Positions 52,059 to 60,273 of a stretch of DNA of 64,000 nucleotides are shown piece by piece (positions within the stretch are counted from its first letter, which is position 1; every line of letters begins with the position of its first letter). The notes under the pieces were generated by a model. It saw only the letters and a list, made by a program, of their open reading frames with translations, was not told the origin of the DNA and ran no database searches. The stretch is from JBBRSD01 sp038245725 (GTDB lineage Bacteria > Actinomycetota > Coriobacteriia > Anaerosomatales > JAAXUF01): positions 62,001-126,000 of the forward strand of contig JBBRSD010000002.1 of NCBI GenBank assembly GCA_038245725.1, given 5' to 3'. The position numbers and the translations under genes are program-made.

Positions 52059-54266
52059 TCAGGGAGGCGGCGGCCCCGCCTGTGCAGCGACGTACTCCCC
52101 GTACCAGGCCATGGCGGCGAGGGCGCGTACCGCGGCGACCGGCGAGTAGAGGATGACCGGATCGTGTCGCGCGCCGCCCGGGAAGGTCGCAGCTTCGAGC
52201 GGGCGGAGGGGGACATTGATGATCGGTTTGCCGGTTCTCTCCATGAGCTCAGTGACGCGCTCGAGGAAGGTGACCTCAGCGGGGTTGAAGTTGCCACGGC
52301 CGGGTCCGCCCGGCACGCCGGCCGCCGCTGCGTCGTCTGACGTCCAGCCGGTGGATGGGCTGCGGAGAATGCCCAGTACGACGACGGCGTCCACGGCTTC
52401 GCTCTCAGCGAGCATCGTCAGCGTGCTCGCTGCGAGGTCCGGACCGACAGCCGCCACGAGGTCGACGGGGTTACTGCGGCACCAGTAGCCGGGCAGGAGC
52501 TCGTCCAGCGCGGCGAGGATGTGAGGCTCGAGCGCGGCCAACTCAAGGTCGTTGCGGGCCAGCTCGTCGGCCGCCAGAACGCCCCACCCTCCACCGAGGG
52601 TCATGATGGCCACGCGGCGGCCAGCCGGAAGCGGGAGCGCGGAAAGACACAGCGCCAGGTCCATGCTCTCGTCGGGGCCCGTTCGCACGAGGCAGCCGGT
52701 CTGACGCGCCGCGGCCAGGAATACGTCAGCAGAACCCGCCATGGCGCCGGTGTGCGATGCGGCTGCGCGGCGGCCATACTCCGTCATGCCGCCGGGCAGC
52801 ACCACCACCGGTTTCTTGGGTGTCATGCGGCGCATGACGTCGAGGAAGCGGCGGCCGTCGCCGATCTCTTCGAGATAGACGAGGACGGCGGTGGTCTCAG
52901 GGTCGTCTGCCAACGCGTCAAGCACATCGAGTGCGCTCGTACTGGCCTGGTTGCCGACTGACACGTACTTGTCGATGCCGACGCCACGCCGCTCGGCCCT
53001 GGTGACGAGCTGGACGCCGATGTTGCCAGACTGGGAAATGATGCTGAGACCGCCGGCTTTCGGCCGCAACTCCAGGAAGCCGACGGCGTGGAGCCGGCTG
53101 TGCGTCGCGAGCAGACCCATGCAATTGGGGCCGACGAGCGTGACCCCAGAGTTCCGGGCCGTCTTGACCAGCTCCGCCTCAGCGGCGGCCCCCGCCTCTC
53201 CTGCCTCCGAGAAGCCCGCAGCCACCACGAGCGCGACGGGGATCCCGCGCTCGCCGCACTGCTCGATCACGGCGTTCACGTGCGTGCCCCCCAGCGCAAC
53301 AAGCGCCAGGTCCGGGGCTTCCGGCAGCTCCGCGATGCTGCCGAAGGCAGGCAGACCACACACGGTGCCGCCACGACCGTTCACGGGGTAGATGGGACCA
53401 GTGAAACCGCCGTTGATGAGGTTGCGCAGTAGGGATCCGCCCCACTTGAGAGGGTCGCTCGAGGCGCCGACCACAGTGACGGCGCGCGGCGCAAACAGGT
53501 GCGTCAGATCCGGGCATGCAGTGGCACGTGGGGTGGCGGCCAACGCGCCGCGCTCCGTCGCGGGGCCGAGAATCACGAGTGCGTCGGCGGCCACCGGCGT
53601 CGCGCCTTCCACGATGAGCGGGTTCACGTCGATCTCAGTCACGGCTGGATGATCCTCAGCAATGCGCGCGAGCGCGCGGATCGCTCCGGCCAGTGACGCC
53701 CGATCCACGGGCGGCATGCCACGGAAGTCGTCGAGCAGCGCACTCGCCCTTATCCCCGCGAGCATGCCCTCGATGTCCTCGTCTTCCAAAGGCGTCACGC
53801 CGAGCGTGATGTCCTTGTGGGCCTCGGCGAAGATTCCTCCAACGCCGAAGACGACGACGGGGCCGAAGGAAGGATCGCGCTTCATCCCGATCATGAACTC
53901 GCGTGCTCCCCGGACCATCCGCTCGACGAGGAGCATGGCGTCCTGACCTTCGGTGAGCGCCAGAAGGGAGCGAGCAGCGGTGCGGACGGCCTCATCCCCA
54001 CGGAGATCCAGAGCGACCAGCCCGAGCTCCGTCTTGTGGCTGATGCCCGGTCCGATAGCCTTGACGACCGCCGGACCGTCGAGCCGCCGGGCGATTGCTG
54101 CGGCCTCGTCCTCGGTGCGCGCGAGGCCACCCTCGGGGACGGTGATCCCGTAGCCGGCGAGCAACACCTTCGCCTGCCACTCGTCCAGCGCACCGAGACC
54201 CTGGGCTACAGCAGAGGCCACGATTGCGGCTCCCACCCGTTTGGCGCCCGCCGATTCTGTCACCAT
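52059..54266 (-). CDS. ADP-forming acyl-CoA synthetase (acetate--CoA ligase type)
   Basis: 735 residues. An ATP-grasp domain comes first (about 20-240: LLAGYGITVPEGGLARTEDEA, GGIFAEAHKDITLGVTPL), then a CoA-binding Rossmann domain (FAPRAVTVVGASSDPLKWGG) and succinyl-CoA-ligase-like domains (VGPNCMGLL, SGNIGVQL, ASHTGAMAGS). It converts acyl-CoA, ADP and phosphate to acid and ATP in fermentative energy conservation, or the reverse. The beta-alpha order is a known fused form. ATG 54266 begins the conserved part. It may accept acids produced with PaaK. Confidence 0.93.
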   Translation of the reverse strand: MVTESAGAKRVGAAIVASAVAQGLGALDEWQAKVLLAGYGITVPEGGLARTEDEAAAIARRLDGPAVVKAIGPGISHKTELGLVALDLRGDEAVRTAARSLLALTEGQDAMLLVERMVRGAREFMIGMKRDPSFGPVVVFGVGGIFAEAHKDITLGVTPLEDEDIEGMLAGIRASALLDDFRGMPPVDRASLAGAIRALARIAEDHPAVTEIDVNPLIVEGATPVAADALVILGPATERGALAATPRATACPDLTHLFAPRAVTVVGASSDPLKWGGSLLRNLINGGFTGPIYPVNGRGGTVCGLPAFGSIAELPEAPDLALVALGGTHVNAVIEQCGERGIPVALVVAAGFSEAGEAGAAAEAELVKTARNSGVTLVGPNCMGLLATHSRLHAVGFLELRPKAGGLSIISQSGNIGVQLVTRAERRGVGIDKYVSVGNQASTSALDVLDALADDPETTAVLVYLEEIGDGRRFLDVMRRMTPKKPVVVLPGGMTEYGRRAAASHTGAMAGSADVFLAAARQTGCLVRTGPDESMDLALCLSALPLPAGRRVAIMTLGGGWGVLAADELARNDLELAALEPHILAALDELLPGYWCRSNPVDLVAAVGPDLAASTLTMLAESEAVDAVVVLGILRSPSTGWTSDDAAAAGVPGGPGRGNFNPAEVTFLERVTELMERTGKPIINVPLRPLEAATFPGGARHDPVILYSPVAAVRALAAMAWYGEYVAAQAGPPPP

Positions 54267-54474
54267 GCCGCGTTCACCCCGGCTCGAGTTCGTTTTTGCC
54301 TGCGGAATCGCAGCATGACATTCACTTCCGTATCCCCGAGGCCTGAGACGACGTTGCACGTTCGGAAAGTCCATCGCCAGTATAGGGAGTGATTCGCTCG
54401 ACTCAAACTTCGACGCGGGCGCAAGAGAGGAACCGGCCCGATCAAGACGGGGTGCTCCCGCAGGTAGTTGAACT
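54267..54474. other. Intergenic stretch with decayed coding traces
   Basis: The minus-strand frame from 54478 (KFNYLREHPVLIGPVP) would continue the small gene at 54475-54624 after a frame change, but soon loses coding character. Nothing else is seen. Confidence 0.3.
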
Positions 54475-54624
54475 TCACGTGCCAGAGTTGTTCTTATAGA
54501 CTATCGCGGCCTCGTCAAAGTGCCCGTGGTCGGTGTCCACCTGCTCCTGAAGCTGCTTGAAGAGCTGCTTGGCCGCATCCCTGTTGGCCGCCAAGATGCC
54601 GACAACCTTCCTGTCCTCCGCCAT
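54475..54624 (-). pseudogene. Short fragment of a cytosolic protein gene
   Basis: 49 residues from the ATG at 54624, with GAGGAACC directly upstream: MAEDRKVVGILAANRDAAKQ, later HFDEAAIVYKNNSGT. Sequence and codon use look genuine, and the end resembles the DUF1269-type pattern of an acidic turn, then VVYKN and a strand. A one-base change at the stop would extend it as HVKFNYLREHPVL. It is probably a decayed or very small gene. Confidence 0.45.
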
Positions 54625-54799
54625 GGTTCCTCATTCGATCACGGGCGGCCGGCAGCCGTCCCTGTGGCAGTACCTGCCCCCAAGACCGAGGGCCGCCGCG
54701 CGTCGGTTGACGGACTGATTGAGCGTACTAGCAGGTCTAACGTTGGCGCACTTTGGCGCCAGCTAGAGAGGTTATTGGAGAAGCTGCGCGCGACGCCCC

Positions 54800-55198
54800 C
54801 TACTTCACCCTGCTGAATCTCCGTACGGTGCCACTCGGAGTGTGATCAGTCAGGGTATCTCCGCTCACTTGAATCGCATGGATGGTGTATGCGCCATTGA
54901 ACCAAACCACGACTCGCCCCTTGTCTCGCATTCGGTAGTGGAGCGTGTAGCCGAACTCCTCCCACTCACCTCCCGGAGAAATGGTCAGAACGGAGTCGGG
55001 CCGAGCGTCCAACCCCTGCTTGCCCACGGGCTTCCAGCTACCGACGATCGTATGCGTGTCGACGGCACTCTCCTGGGTACGGGACACGGCAGACGTCTCC
55101 AAGGTGGTCGCGCCGGAGGACCGGGTGCACGCCGTGCCGGAGATGGCTAGTAGTGCGAGCGCAATCGCCAGTGCGATGCGGGATGGGATCGAGCTCAT
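54800..55198 (-). CDS. Small lipoprotein of unknown function
   Basis: 132 residues. A signal peptide ends at ISGTAC, a likely lipidated cysteine. The mature part (THTIVGSWKP, LTISPGGEWEEFGYTLHYRM, WFNGAYTIHAIQVSGDTLTD) resembles small lipocalin-like beta domains that assess or bind ligands in the envelope. Three consecutive ATG codons are possible. The third at 55198 has the best spacing from GGAGG. It follows the NicO gene by 21 bp. Confidence 0.75.
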   Translation of the reverse strand: MSSIPSRIALAIALALLAISGTACTRSSGATTLETSAVSRTQESAVDTHTIVGSWKPVGKQGLDARPDSVLTISPGGEWEEFGYTLHYRMRDKGRVVVWFNGAYTIHAIQVSGDTLTDHTPSGTVRRFSRVK

Positions 55199-55219
55199 CA
55201 TCATTCCTCCTCCATCGGA

Positions 55220-56740
55220 CTACAGGCGCACCAGCCCAGCCTTGATAAGCGGGGCTACGGCGATGAAGACGCCCGCCACCGTGACGAAAGCGGCACTGGC
55301 TACCGGCACCACCGCCACCCACCGGCCGCTTGACGGGATACGGTCGAACAGACCGCGGGCGCGCACAAGAACCAGTCCGACGCCGATCAGTACACCGGCC
55401 AGCCCCAAGCTGAACGCCACTATCAGCAGCATGCCGAACGCGAGCCGGTGCAGTGCGATCGCGCCGAGCAACACCACGAGCGCCGACGGACACGGAAGCA
55501 TCCCGCCGGAGATGCCCAGGAGAATCAGGCCGCGCCAGGTCACCGGTTGGCCGTCTGCCCCCGGAATGACGTGCTCGTGGATGTGGCCGTGGTTGTGGCC
55601 GTGATCGTGATCGTGCGCGTGGCGATGGGCCTGGTCGTGCGCGTGAGCGTGCGCGTGAGCGTGCTCGGCTGAATCGGCCTCATCGGCCCCTCGCGCACGC
55701 CTCAGTGACCGCAGTCGGTTGGCGAGCAAGCTGGCACCGATGATGATGACCAGTACGCCGCTGGCGAACTCGATCCACGGGTAGAGCTGCTCGGGAAGCA
55801 CGCGCCCTGAGAGCCACAGCGTCACGAACCCGATGAGGAACACGCCCGACGTATGGGTGGCTGCAGTTGTGAGCCCGAGAAACACGGCGTGCCGAGCAGT
55901 ACCGCGCGCGCCGACGAGATAGGCGCCCACAATCGTCTTGCCGTGACCCGGGGTCAGCGCATGACCGGCCCCGAGCAGGATCGCCAGAAGGAACGCGGTC
56001 ACGACCACGCCCGGCGACAGATCGCCGCTGACGATCAGGTTGCTGAACTGGTCCGGGACACGGGCAGACGCGGGTACCGTCGCGCCGTTCGGCAAGGCGG
56101 CACCGCCGGCTGCGCCGCTCCCGCCAAGAGCGGCCGAGGCATGCGCCGAGCGAACGTCAAGCGGGCCAGCAAGCATATCGGTCGGGTAGCGTCGTAGCTC
56201 GCCACTTTGGTCGTGCAGCGGCACGTTCGCCCCGCTCAGCGAGACACCCGCGCCTGGCACAATAATGATCTCGCGCCAGCCGATGCGGTCAGGGAAGTCG
56301 CTCGCCCAGTAATCTATGGCGGTAGGCCTGCTCGTCGCCGAGAATGGCGCCCGCAGGTCGAGCGACACGCGCAAGGTGCGCAGCCCGCCTTGACCGGGCG
56401 GAAACGTGATTGAACGCGCGACCTCGGTCAGGGTGGCTGGGTGCCCGGCGACCTTGAGCTTCGTGCCCGCGATCAGCCGCGGAATCTGCTTCGCCAGGTA
56501 TGCGGCGCTCTCGGCGTCACTCACAGTGCCATCCGCGTTCGTGTCCATCGCCTGCCGTTCTTGAAACGCGGGGATCTCGGCCATGTCGAGCACAAAGTGC
56601 ACCCGCACCGCGTCACGCATGACATCGAGTCGGCTGTATTCGTTGACGGTGAAGTTGCCGAGCGGATGCGCGACCGCGACCGACGGCCCGAGAACCAGGG
56701 CAATGCCCATGAGAACCACCACGAGAAGACCTCGCATCAC
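55220..56740 (-). CDS. NicO-family nickel/cobalt-type transporter with exported domain
   Basis: About 506 residues. A signal peptide (ending AVAHPLGNFTVNEYSRL) leads an exported domain of about 200 residues that contains an EF-hand-like loop (DTNADGTVSDAE). The NicO domain follows (GHALTPGHGKTIVGAYLVG) and carries a cytoplasmic loop of about 30 residues rich in histidine, for metal handling. The last helices have GISGGMLPCPSALVVLL. It likely moves Ni2+, Co2+ or another metal. AAAGGAG precedes GTG 56740; an ATG at 56758 overlaps the TPR stop. Confidence 0.88.
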   Translation of the reverse strand: MMRGLLVVVLMGIALVLGPSVAVAHPLGNFTVNEYSRLDVMRDAVRVHFVLDMAEIPAFQERQAMDTNADGTVSDAESAAYLAKQIPRLIAGTKLKVAGHPATLTEVARSITFPPGQGGLRTLRVSLDLRAPFSATSRPTAIDYWASDFPDRIGWREIIIVPGAGVSLSGANVPLHDQSGELRRYPTDMLAGPLDVRSAHASAALGGSGAAGGAALPNGATVPASARVPDQFSNLIVSGDLSPGVVVTAFLLAILLGAGHALTPGHGKTIVGAYLVGARGTARHAVFLGLTTAATHTSGVFLIGFVTLWLSGRVLPEQLYPWIEFASGVLVIIIGASLLANRLRSLRRARGADEADSAEHAHAHAHAHDQAHRHAHDHDHGHNHGHIHEHVIPGADGQPVTWRGLILLGISGGMLPCPSALVVLLGAIALHRLAFGMLLIVAFSLGLAGVLIGVGLVLVRARGLFDRIPSSGRWVAVVPVASAAFVTVAGVFIAVAPLIKAGLVRL

Positions 56741-56754
56741 GATGCCGTCTCCTT

Positions 56755-58083
56755 TCATAGGCGCACCAGAACCATCCGGGCCTCGGGCGCTTGTAGGACC
56801 GAGAAGTACGGGTTGATCGAAAGCGCACGCCGTAGTTTGCGTCGCGCGTCGCCGCGGTTGCCAAGAGCTGCAGCGATCATGCCCGCGTGGAAATGCATGA
56901 CGGCGTCGTGCGAGCCGAGGCGAAGCGCCCGGCGGCTGTATCGGCGTGCTTCGACGAAGTCGCCCGCCCGGTACAGAGCCCAGCTGAGGGCGTCGGCCGC
57001 GTAGACGCTCGGGCGGCGTCCATACGCAGCGCGAGCCCGCGCAAGATTCGCTACCGGGTCGCCGCCATGGTCGGCATCGAAGAGCGCTAGTTCCATGTCG
57101 ACATCGACGCCGTCGTCGATGTTGAGCTGCTGCATCGCCTGAACCAAGGCGTACTGCCGAGACGCGGCAGCAGAGTCGCCGCGGGCCTGCTCAAGCTCGC
57201 CGAGCGCGATGACGAACTCGGGCATTGGCAGGCGCGTGATGGCTTGACGGTACAAGTCCGCGGCCTCGCTGTATCGCCCTTGGGCTGCCCTCACGTGTGC
57301 AAGGCCCGCGGACGCGTAGGGGTAGTCGGAGACTGCGGCGAGCGTCGCGAGATACTGCTGCTCGGCCGCGCGAAGATCCCCGCTTGCGAAGTACAGGTGC
57401 GCCAGCTGCATGCGAGACCACGCATTGTTCTCGGGGGACGGACCACCGGCCAGCACGGCATCCTGCATGGATTCGATTGCGCCGGGTATGTCGCCATGCA
57501 GCTCGCGAGCGTAAGAGATCCGGCTATACGAACCCAGATCCGGGCGCAGGTCGACCATCGTCTGAAGTGTGGCCGCCGCGTCGTCGTAGCGGCCGAGTTC
57601 TGTCTGCGCGTCGGCGATCACCCCGTAGATACGCGGGACCGAGTTGTTGGCCGCCTTGGCGCGCTCGCCGAGGGCCAGCGCGTTTGCGAAGTGATGGCGC
57701 GCATTCTCAAGGGTCCCCTCGACCACGAGCGCATCGGTATTCAGGGGGTCGTGCTTAAGCGCCACGGCAAGGACTGCCTCGGCCTTCACGTAGTAGGAGG
57801 GATCGGCGGTCTCGCGAGCCTTCTGATAGTAGGCGGCGCCGAGCGAAGCCAGGGACTCGGCATCCCCGGGTGCAGATCGCACCGCGCGCTGATACAGCAC
57901 TATCAGGCCGTCCGTGGTCTTCGGCAACCGTTGGGCGACCACAGGGGTCGGCTGCGCAGGAGCCCCCGTCGGCACCCACGTCGGCCGCCCCGCGTGCGCC
58001 GTGGCCAGCAACGCGGCAGCAATCGCGAGCACCGCGAGCGCGGGTCCCGCGACCCATATGAATCGCAAACTCTTCTCCTGCAT
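56755..58083 (-). CDS. Exported or membrane-anchored TPR protein
   Basis: 442 residues. One N-terminal helix (IWVAGPALAVLAIAAALLATAHA) is followed by about ten tetratricopeptide repeats (for example AESLASLGAAYYQKARE, AVMHFHAGMIAAALGNRGDARRKL). It should be a scaffold on the outer membrane face. The stop overlaps the NicO frame, and the DUF4331 gene lies upstream behind a 15-pair stem. The trio DUF4331-TPR-NicO recurs in other bacteria, so a joint function is likely. Confidence 0.9.
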   Translation of the reverse strand: MQEKSLRFIWVAGPALAVLAIAAALLATAHAGRPTWVPTGAPAQPTPVVAQRLPKTTDGLIVLYQRAVRSAPGDAESLASLGAAYYQKARETADPSYYVKAEAVLAVALKHDPLNTDALVVEGTLENARHHFANALALGERAKAANNSVPRIYGVIADAQTELGRYDDAAATLQTMVDLRPDLGSYSRISYARELHGDIPGAIESMQDAVLAGGPSPENNAWSRMQLAHLYFASGDLRAAEQQYLATLAAVSDYPYASAGLAHVRAAQGRYSEAADLYRQAITRLPMPEFVIALGELEQARGDSAAASRQYALVQAMQQLNIDDGVDVDMELALFDADHGGDPVANLARARAAYGRRPSVYAADALSWALYRAGDFVEARRYSRRALRLGSHDAVMHFHAGMIAAALGNRGDARRKLRRALSINPYFSVLQAPEARMVLVRL

Positions 58084-58119
58084 CGCATCCCGCCTTCGAC
58101 ACGAGCAACGAATCCAGGG

Positions 58120-58155
58120 ACGCGGGTCTCGGCGCAGATACGCCGAGACCCGCGT
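58120..58155 (-). terminator. Perfect 15-pair stem between DUF4331 and TPR genes
   Basis: ACGCGGGTCTCGGCG at 58120-58134 and its exact complement at 58141-58155 enclose a six-base loop. The stem follows the DUF4331 stop by 12 bp. Without a T tract it may attenuate or stabilise the transcript, giving more DUF4331 than TPR/NicO product. Confidence 0.6.
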
Positions 58156-58167
58156 TGGTGCAGGGTC

Positions 58168-59601
58168 TTACGGGTTGTGGGGGCTGTTGAAGCCGCTCCA
58201 CGGGTCAGCTGCGTACGGGAACGACGTCAGGAATGCCGCATCGTTCGTGTTCACGCCATCACCAAGCTGGTTGTTCGGTGCGACGTTGAACGTCGGAGTG
58301 AACGGCGTGGCACCGGCGATAGCTTGGAGCTCAATGTCGACGACGTCATCGGACGGACGGCGCCCATTGGGGAAGCCGCCGGCGTCTCCGCCAAGCAACC
58401 CGAGCCGGCTGTAGCCCGCATCGGTCGGCGAGACGGCCGGAATCGCGACGTTGAGTCTGACGAGATCCGCGTTAGGCGGACCGCCGAGCGTCGAGAACGA
58501 GCCCAGCGTGAATCCATTGAGCAGAATCGCCTGGAGGTCGGTCCTCGGATTGGGCGGCACAGGGATTCCGTACAGCGCCGTGATGAGGCCGGCGAGTTCG
58601 GGATTCAGGTAGTACTTGAGGAACTGAGAGTCCCTGACCGGGTTGCTCGCGTTCCACATATCCTTCTTGCCGAGCGGTATGACGACCTCGTTGATCAGCG
58701 GTTCGCCGAGACGAGATACCTGCACCATGCGGTTGCGCAGCGTGTACTTGATGCGGTCGTCTGACTTGGACCTGCGGCCGTGTAGCCTGGACCGCAGCAC
58801 CGACTGCTGGTTGCGCATCGCGCTGGAGTACATGCCGATGACCGCCTTGGGGTCCAAGGTGTTGGTCGGCATGGTGCGGTTGGCTGTCAGCATGGAAATC
58901 GGTACCTGCAGCGCAATCGTTTGGCAGTTGAATCCGCCTAGACCGTCCACGCCTCCACCGGCGTTGCCCGGTGGGTTGCGGATCGTGAGCAGGTCGAACA
59001 GGCCGCCGACATCGGCGAAGAACGGGTCGTCGCGTTGGCCGGCAAAGACCTTGATCCCGCCAGGCAGCGACCGAATCGCCGATGCGGCAAGCGCCGAGTA
59101 GCCCGGCGTGGACTTGGGGCCGACGTTACACGGTGGTGTCGGCAGGTTCTTGCCGAGCACGACCGCCCTGTGCCCTCTCCTCGTCATCGTCACGGTGTAC
59201 GTTTGACGGAGATTGAAGGTCGGGCTGGTCAGGCTCGTGATCGGCCCGGTGTTGTACAGGAATGTAGACCCGTTCTGGATACGCGTCTTGAACACGAAGT
59301 CGAAGAAGATGTCCGCGTTCTTGTCACGATTGTTGTAGACGGTGAACCGGTAGCGGACGTTATCCCCGAACCGATAGAAGTTCGGGCCTCCGGCCGGCTC
59401 CTCCATCGGGACGTAGTTGGCGAGCATCGTGACCGAGTTCGTTGCGTCAGGGCTACGGAACATGTACACATCGGTATTGTCTGCGACCGGGTCTTGCGAG
59501 ATGAGTGGAGCTTCGCGGTGACTCGATGCGAGTGCGGGTGTGGTTACGGCGAGAATGCATAGCACCGAAATCGCGAGAACCAAAAGCGATCTCTTTTTCA
59601 T
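58168..59601 (-). CDS. Secreted DUF4331 family protein
   Basis: 477 residues. A signal peptide (KKRSLLVLAISVLCILAVTTPALA) precedes the conserved start SSHREAPLISQDPVADNTDVY of DUF4331. Further markers are YNNRDKNADIFFDFVF, GLFDLLTIR, GGVDGLGGFNCQTIAL and a C-terminal LLGGDAGGFPNGRRPSDDVVDIEL. Its function is unknown. The acidic beta-rich form and the NicO partner suggest metal-related or surface binding. TTGGAGGAGTC directly precedes the ATG. Confidence 0.94.
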   Translation of the reverse strand: MKKRSLLVLAISVLCILAVTTPALASSHREAPLISQDPVADNTDVYMFRSPDATNSVTMLANYVPMEEPAGGPNFYRFGDNVRYRFTVYNNRDKNADIFFDFVFKTRIQNGSTFLYNTGPITSLTSPTFNLRQTYTVTMTRRGHRAVVLGKNLPTPPCNVGPKSTPGYSALAASAIRSLPGGIKVFAGQRDDPFFADVGGLFDLLTIRNPPGNAGGGVDGLGGFNCQTIALQVPISMLTANRTMPTNTLDPKAVIGMYSSAMRNQQSVLRSRLHGRRSKSDDRIKYTLRNRMVQVSRLGEPLINEVVIPLGKKDMWNASNPVRDSQFLKYYLNPELAGLITALYGIPVPPNPRTDLQAILLNGFTLGSFSTLGGPPNADLVRLNVAIPAVSPTDAGYSRLGLLGGDAGGFPNGRRPSDDVVDIELQAIAGATPFTPTFNVAPNNQLGDGVNTNDAAFLTSFPYAADPWSGFNSPHNP

Positions 59602-59745
59602 GACTCCTCCAACCCGCCGGGAGTCCGCATGCGGGGAACCCGGCGTTCACTTTTTACGGCGGTCCCGTCGGTCCGACGACACCCCCCCCCTCAGGCCGGT
59701 CCGGGACATTTCAAGCTGGCGGACAGAGCTGACGCAAGAGCTCTC
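59602..59745. promoter_or_regulatory. Leader of the DUF4331 operon with a nine-base homopolymer
   Basis: A run of nine C (59682-59690; nine G on the transcribed strand) lies about 80 bp upstream of the DUF4331 ATG. CGTCGG-A-CCGACG is a nearby small dyad. The run could vary in length and change spacing in the promoter. No clear -35/-10 pair was found. Confidence 0.35.
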
Positions 59746-60000
59746 TTACCCAGAATTCGTAGGTAGGAATCCGCGATCTGCCCCGGCTGACGCCGGACCC
59801 TGTCCCAGGAAGCCGGCCTCAACGTCAGTGAAGCGGCAGGCCTCGTAGTTCTCGGTGTAGCTGCCCATGAACCAGAGGTTGTGGTCCTTGTCGACTATCT
59901 GCGCCGACGCGACTCCGGCACGAATCTCAAGCGATCTCGTTCCTCCGGCAGAGTCATCGACCTCGTCGCCGAGCAGCTCGGCGACGGCACCCCTTCCCAA
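59746..60000 (-). CDS. Hypothetical protein or coding remnant
   Basis: 84 residues from a TTG. The C-terminal half (AQIVDKDHNLWFMGSYTENY, EACRFTDVEAGFLG) has gene-like codon use and composition, but no family is recognised. The frame is closed upstream by a stop before the SDR fragment. It may be the truncated end of a larger gene damaged in the same event that broke the SDR copy. Confidence 0.35.
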   Translation of the reverse strand: MGRGAVAELLGDEVDDSAGGTRSLEIRAGVASAQIVDKDHNLWFMGSYTENYEACRFTDVEAGFLGQGPASAGADRGFLPTNSG

Positions 60001-60068
60001 CGTGTTCGACGGCGATCGGCCAGATCCGAGCCCAACCTACAGGGCTCTCATCCGACTCCATTGGCGTT

Positions 60069-60220
60069 CTAGCTTGCGCCCTTCCCCATCCACCGCTTGT
60101 GGAAGAACCGCATCATGAACTGGCCCCCGAGCCAGCGCCTGGCCCTCGCAATCGGCCGCGCATACGCGGCGACCGGGTAGCGCAAGCGGTCACTGTCATC
60201 GGCGATCGCGGCCGCAATCT
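60069..60220 (-). pseudogene. C-terminal fragment of a short-chain dehydrogenase
   Basis: The last 49 codons match the end of the SDR at 35865-36704, with 43 of 49 residues the same (DRLRYPVAAYARPIA, QFMMRFFHKRWMGK). The reading frame runs straight into the left inverted repeat of the IS256 element at 60221. The rest of the gene is not found on the far side of the element. Thus insertion was followed by deletion, or recombination at the element removed the 5' part. Confidence 0.85.
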
Positions 60221-60245
60221 GGTCGCGTCCCGCGGAGTGGTGTAA
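60221..60245 (+). repeat. Left terminal inverted repeat of the IS
   Basis: Begins GGTCGCGTCCCGC and ends GTGGTGTAA, matching the inverted right end at 22 of 25 positions (mismatches only at three central bases). Confidence 0.85.
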
Positions 60246-60273
60246 CTTCCGCGTGGATCTTCGTTCCTGAAGT

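Noticed and set aside
54520..54816. 98-residue plus-strand frame
   Set aside because: The minus strand has a better small coding frame with a ribosome site; the plus frame has a shadow-like composition.
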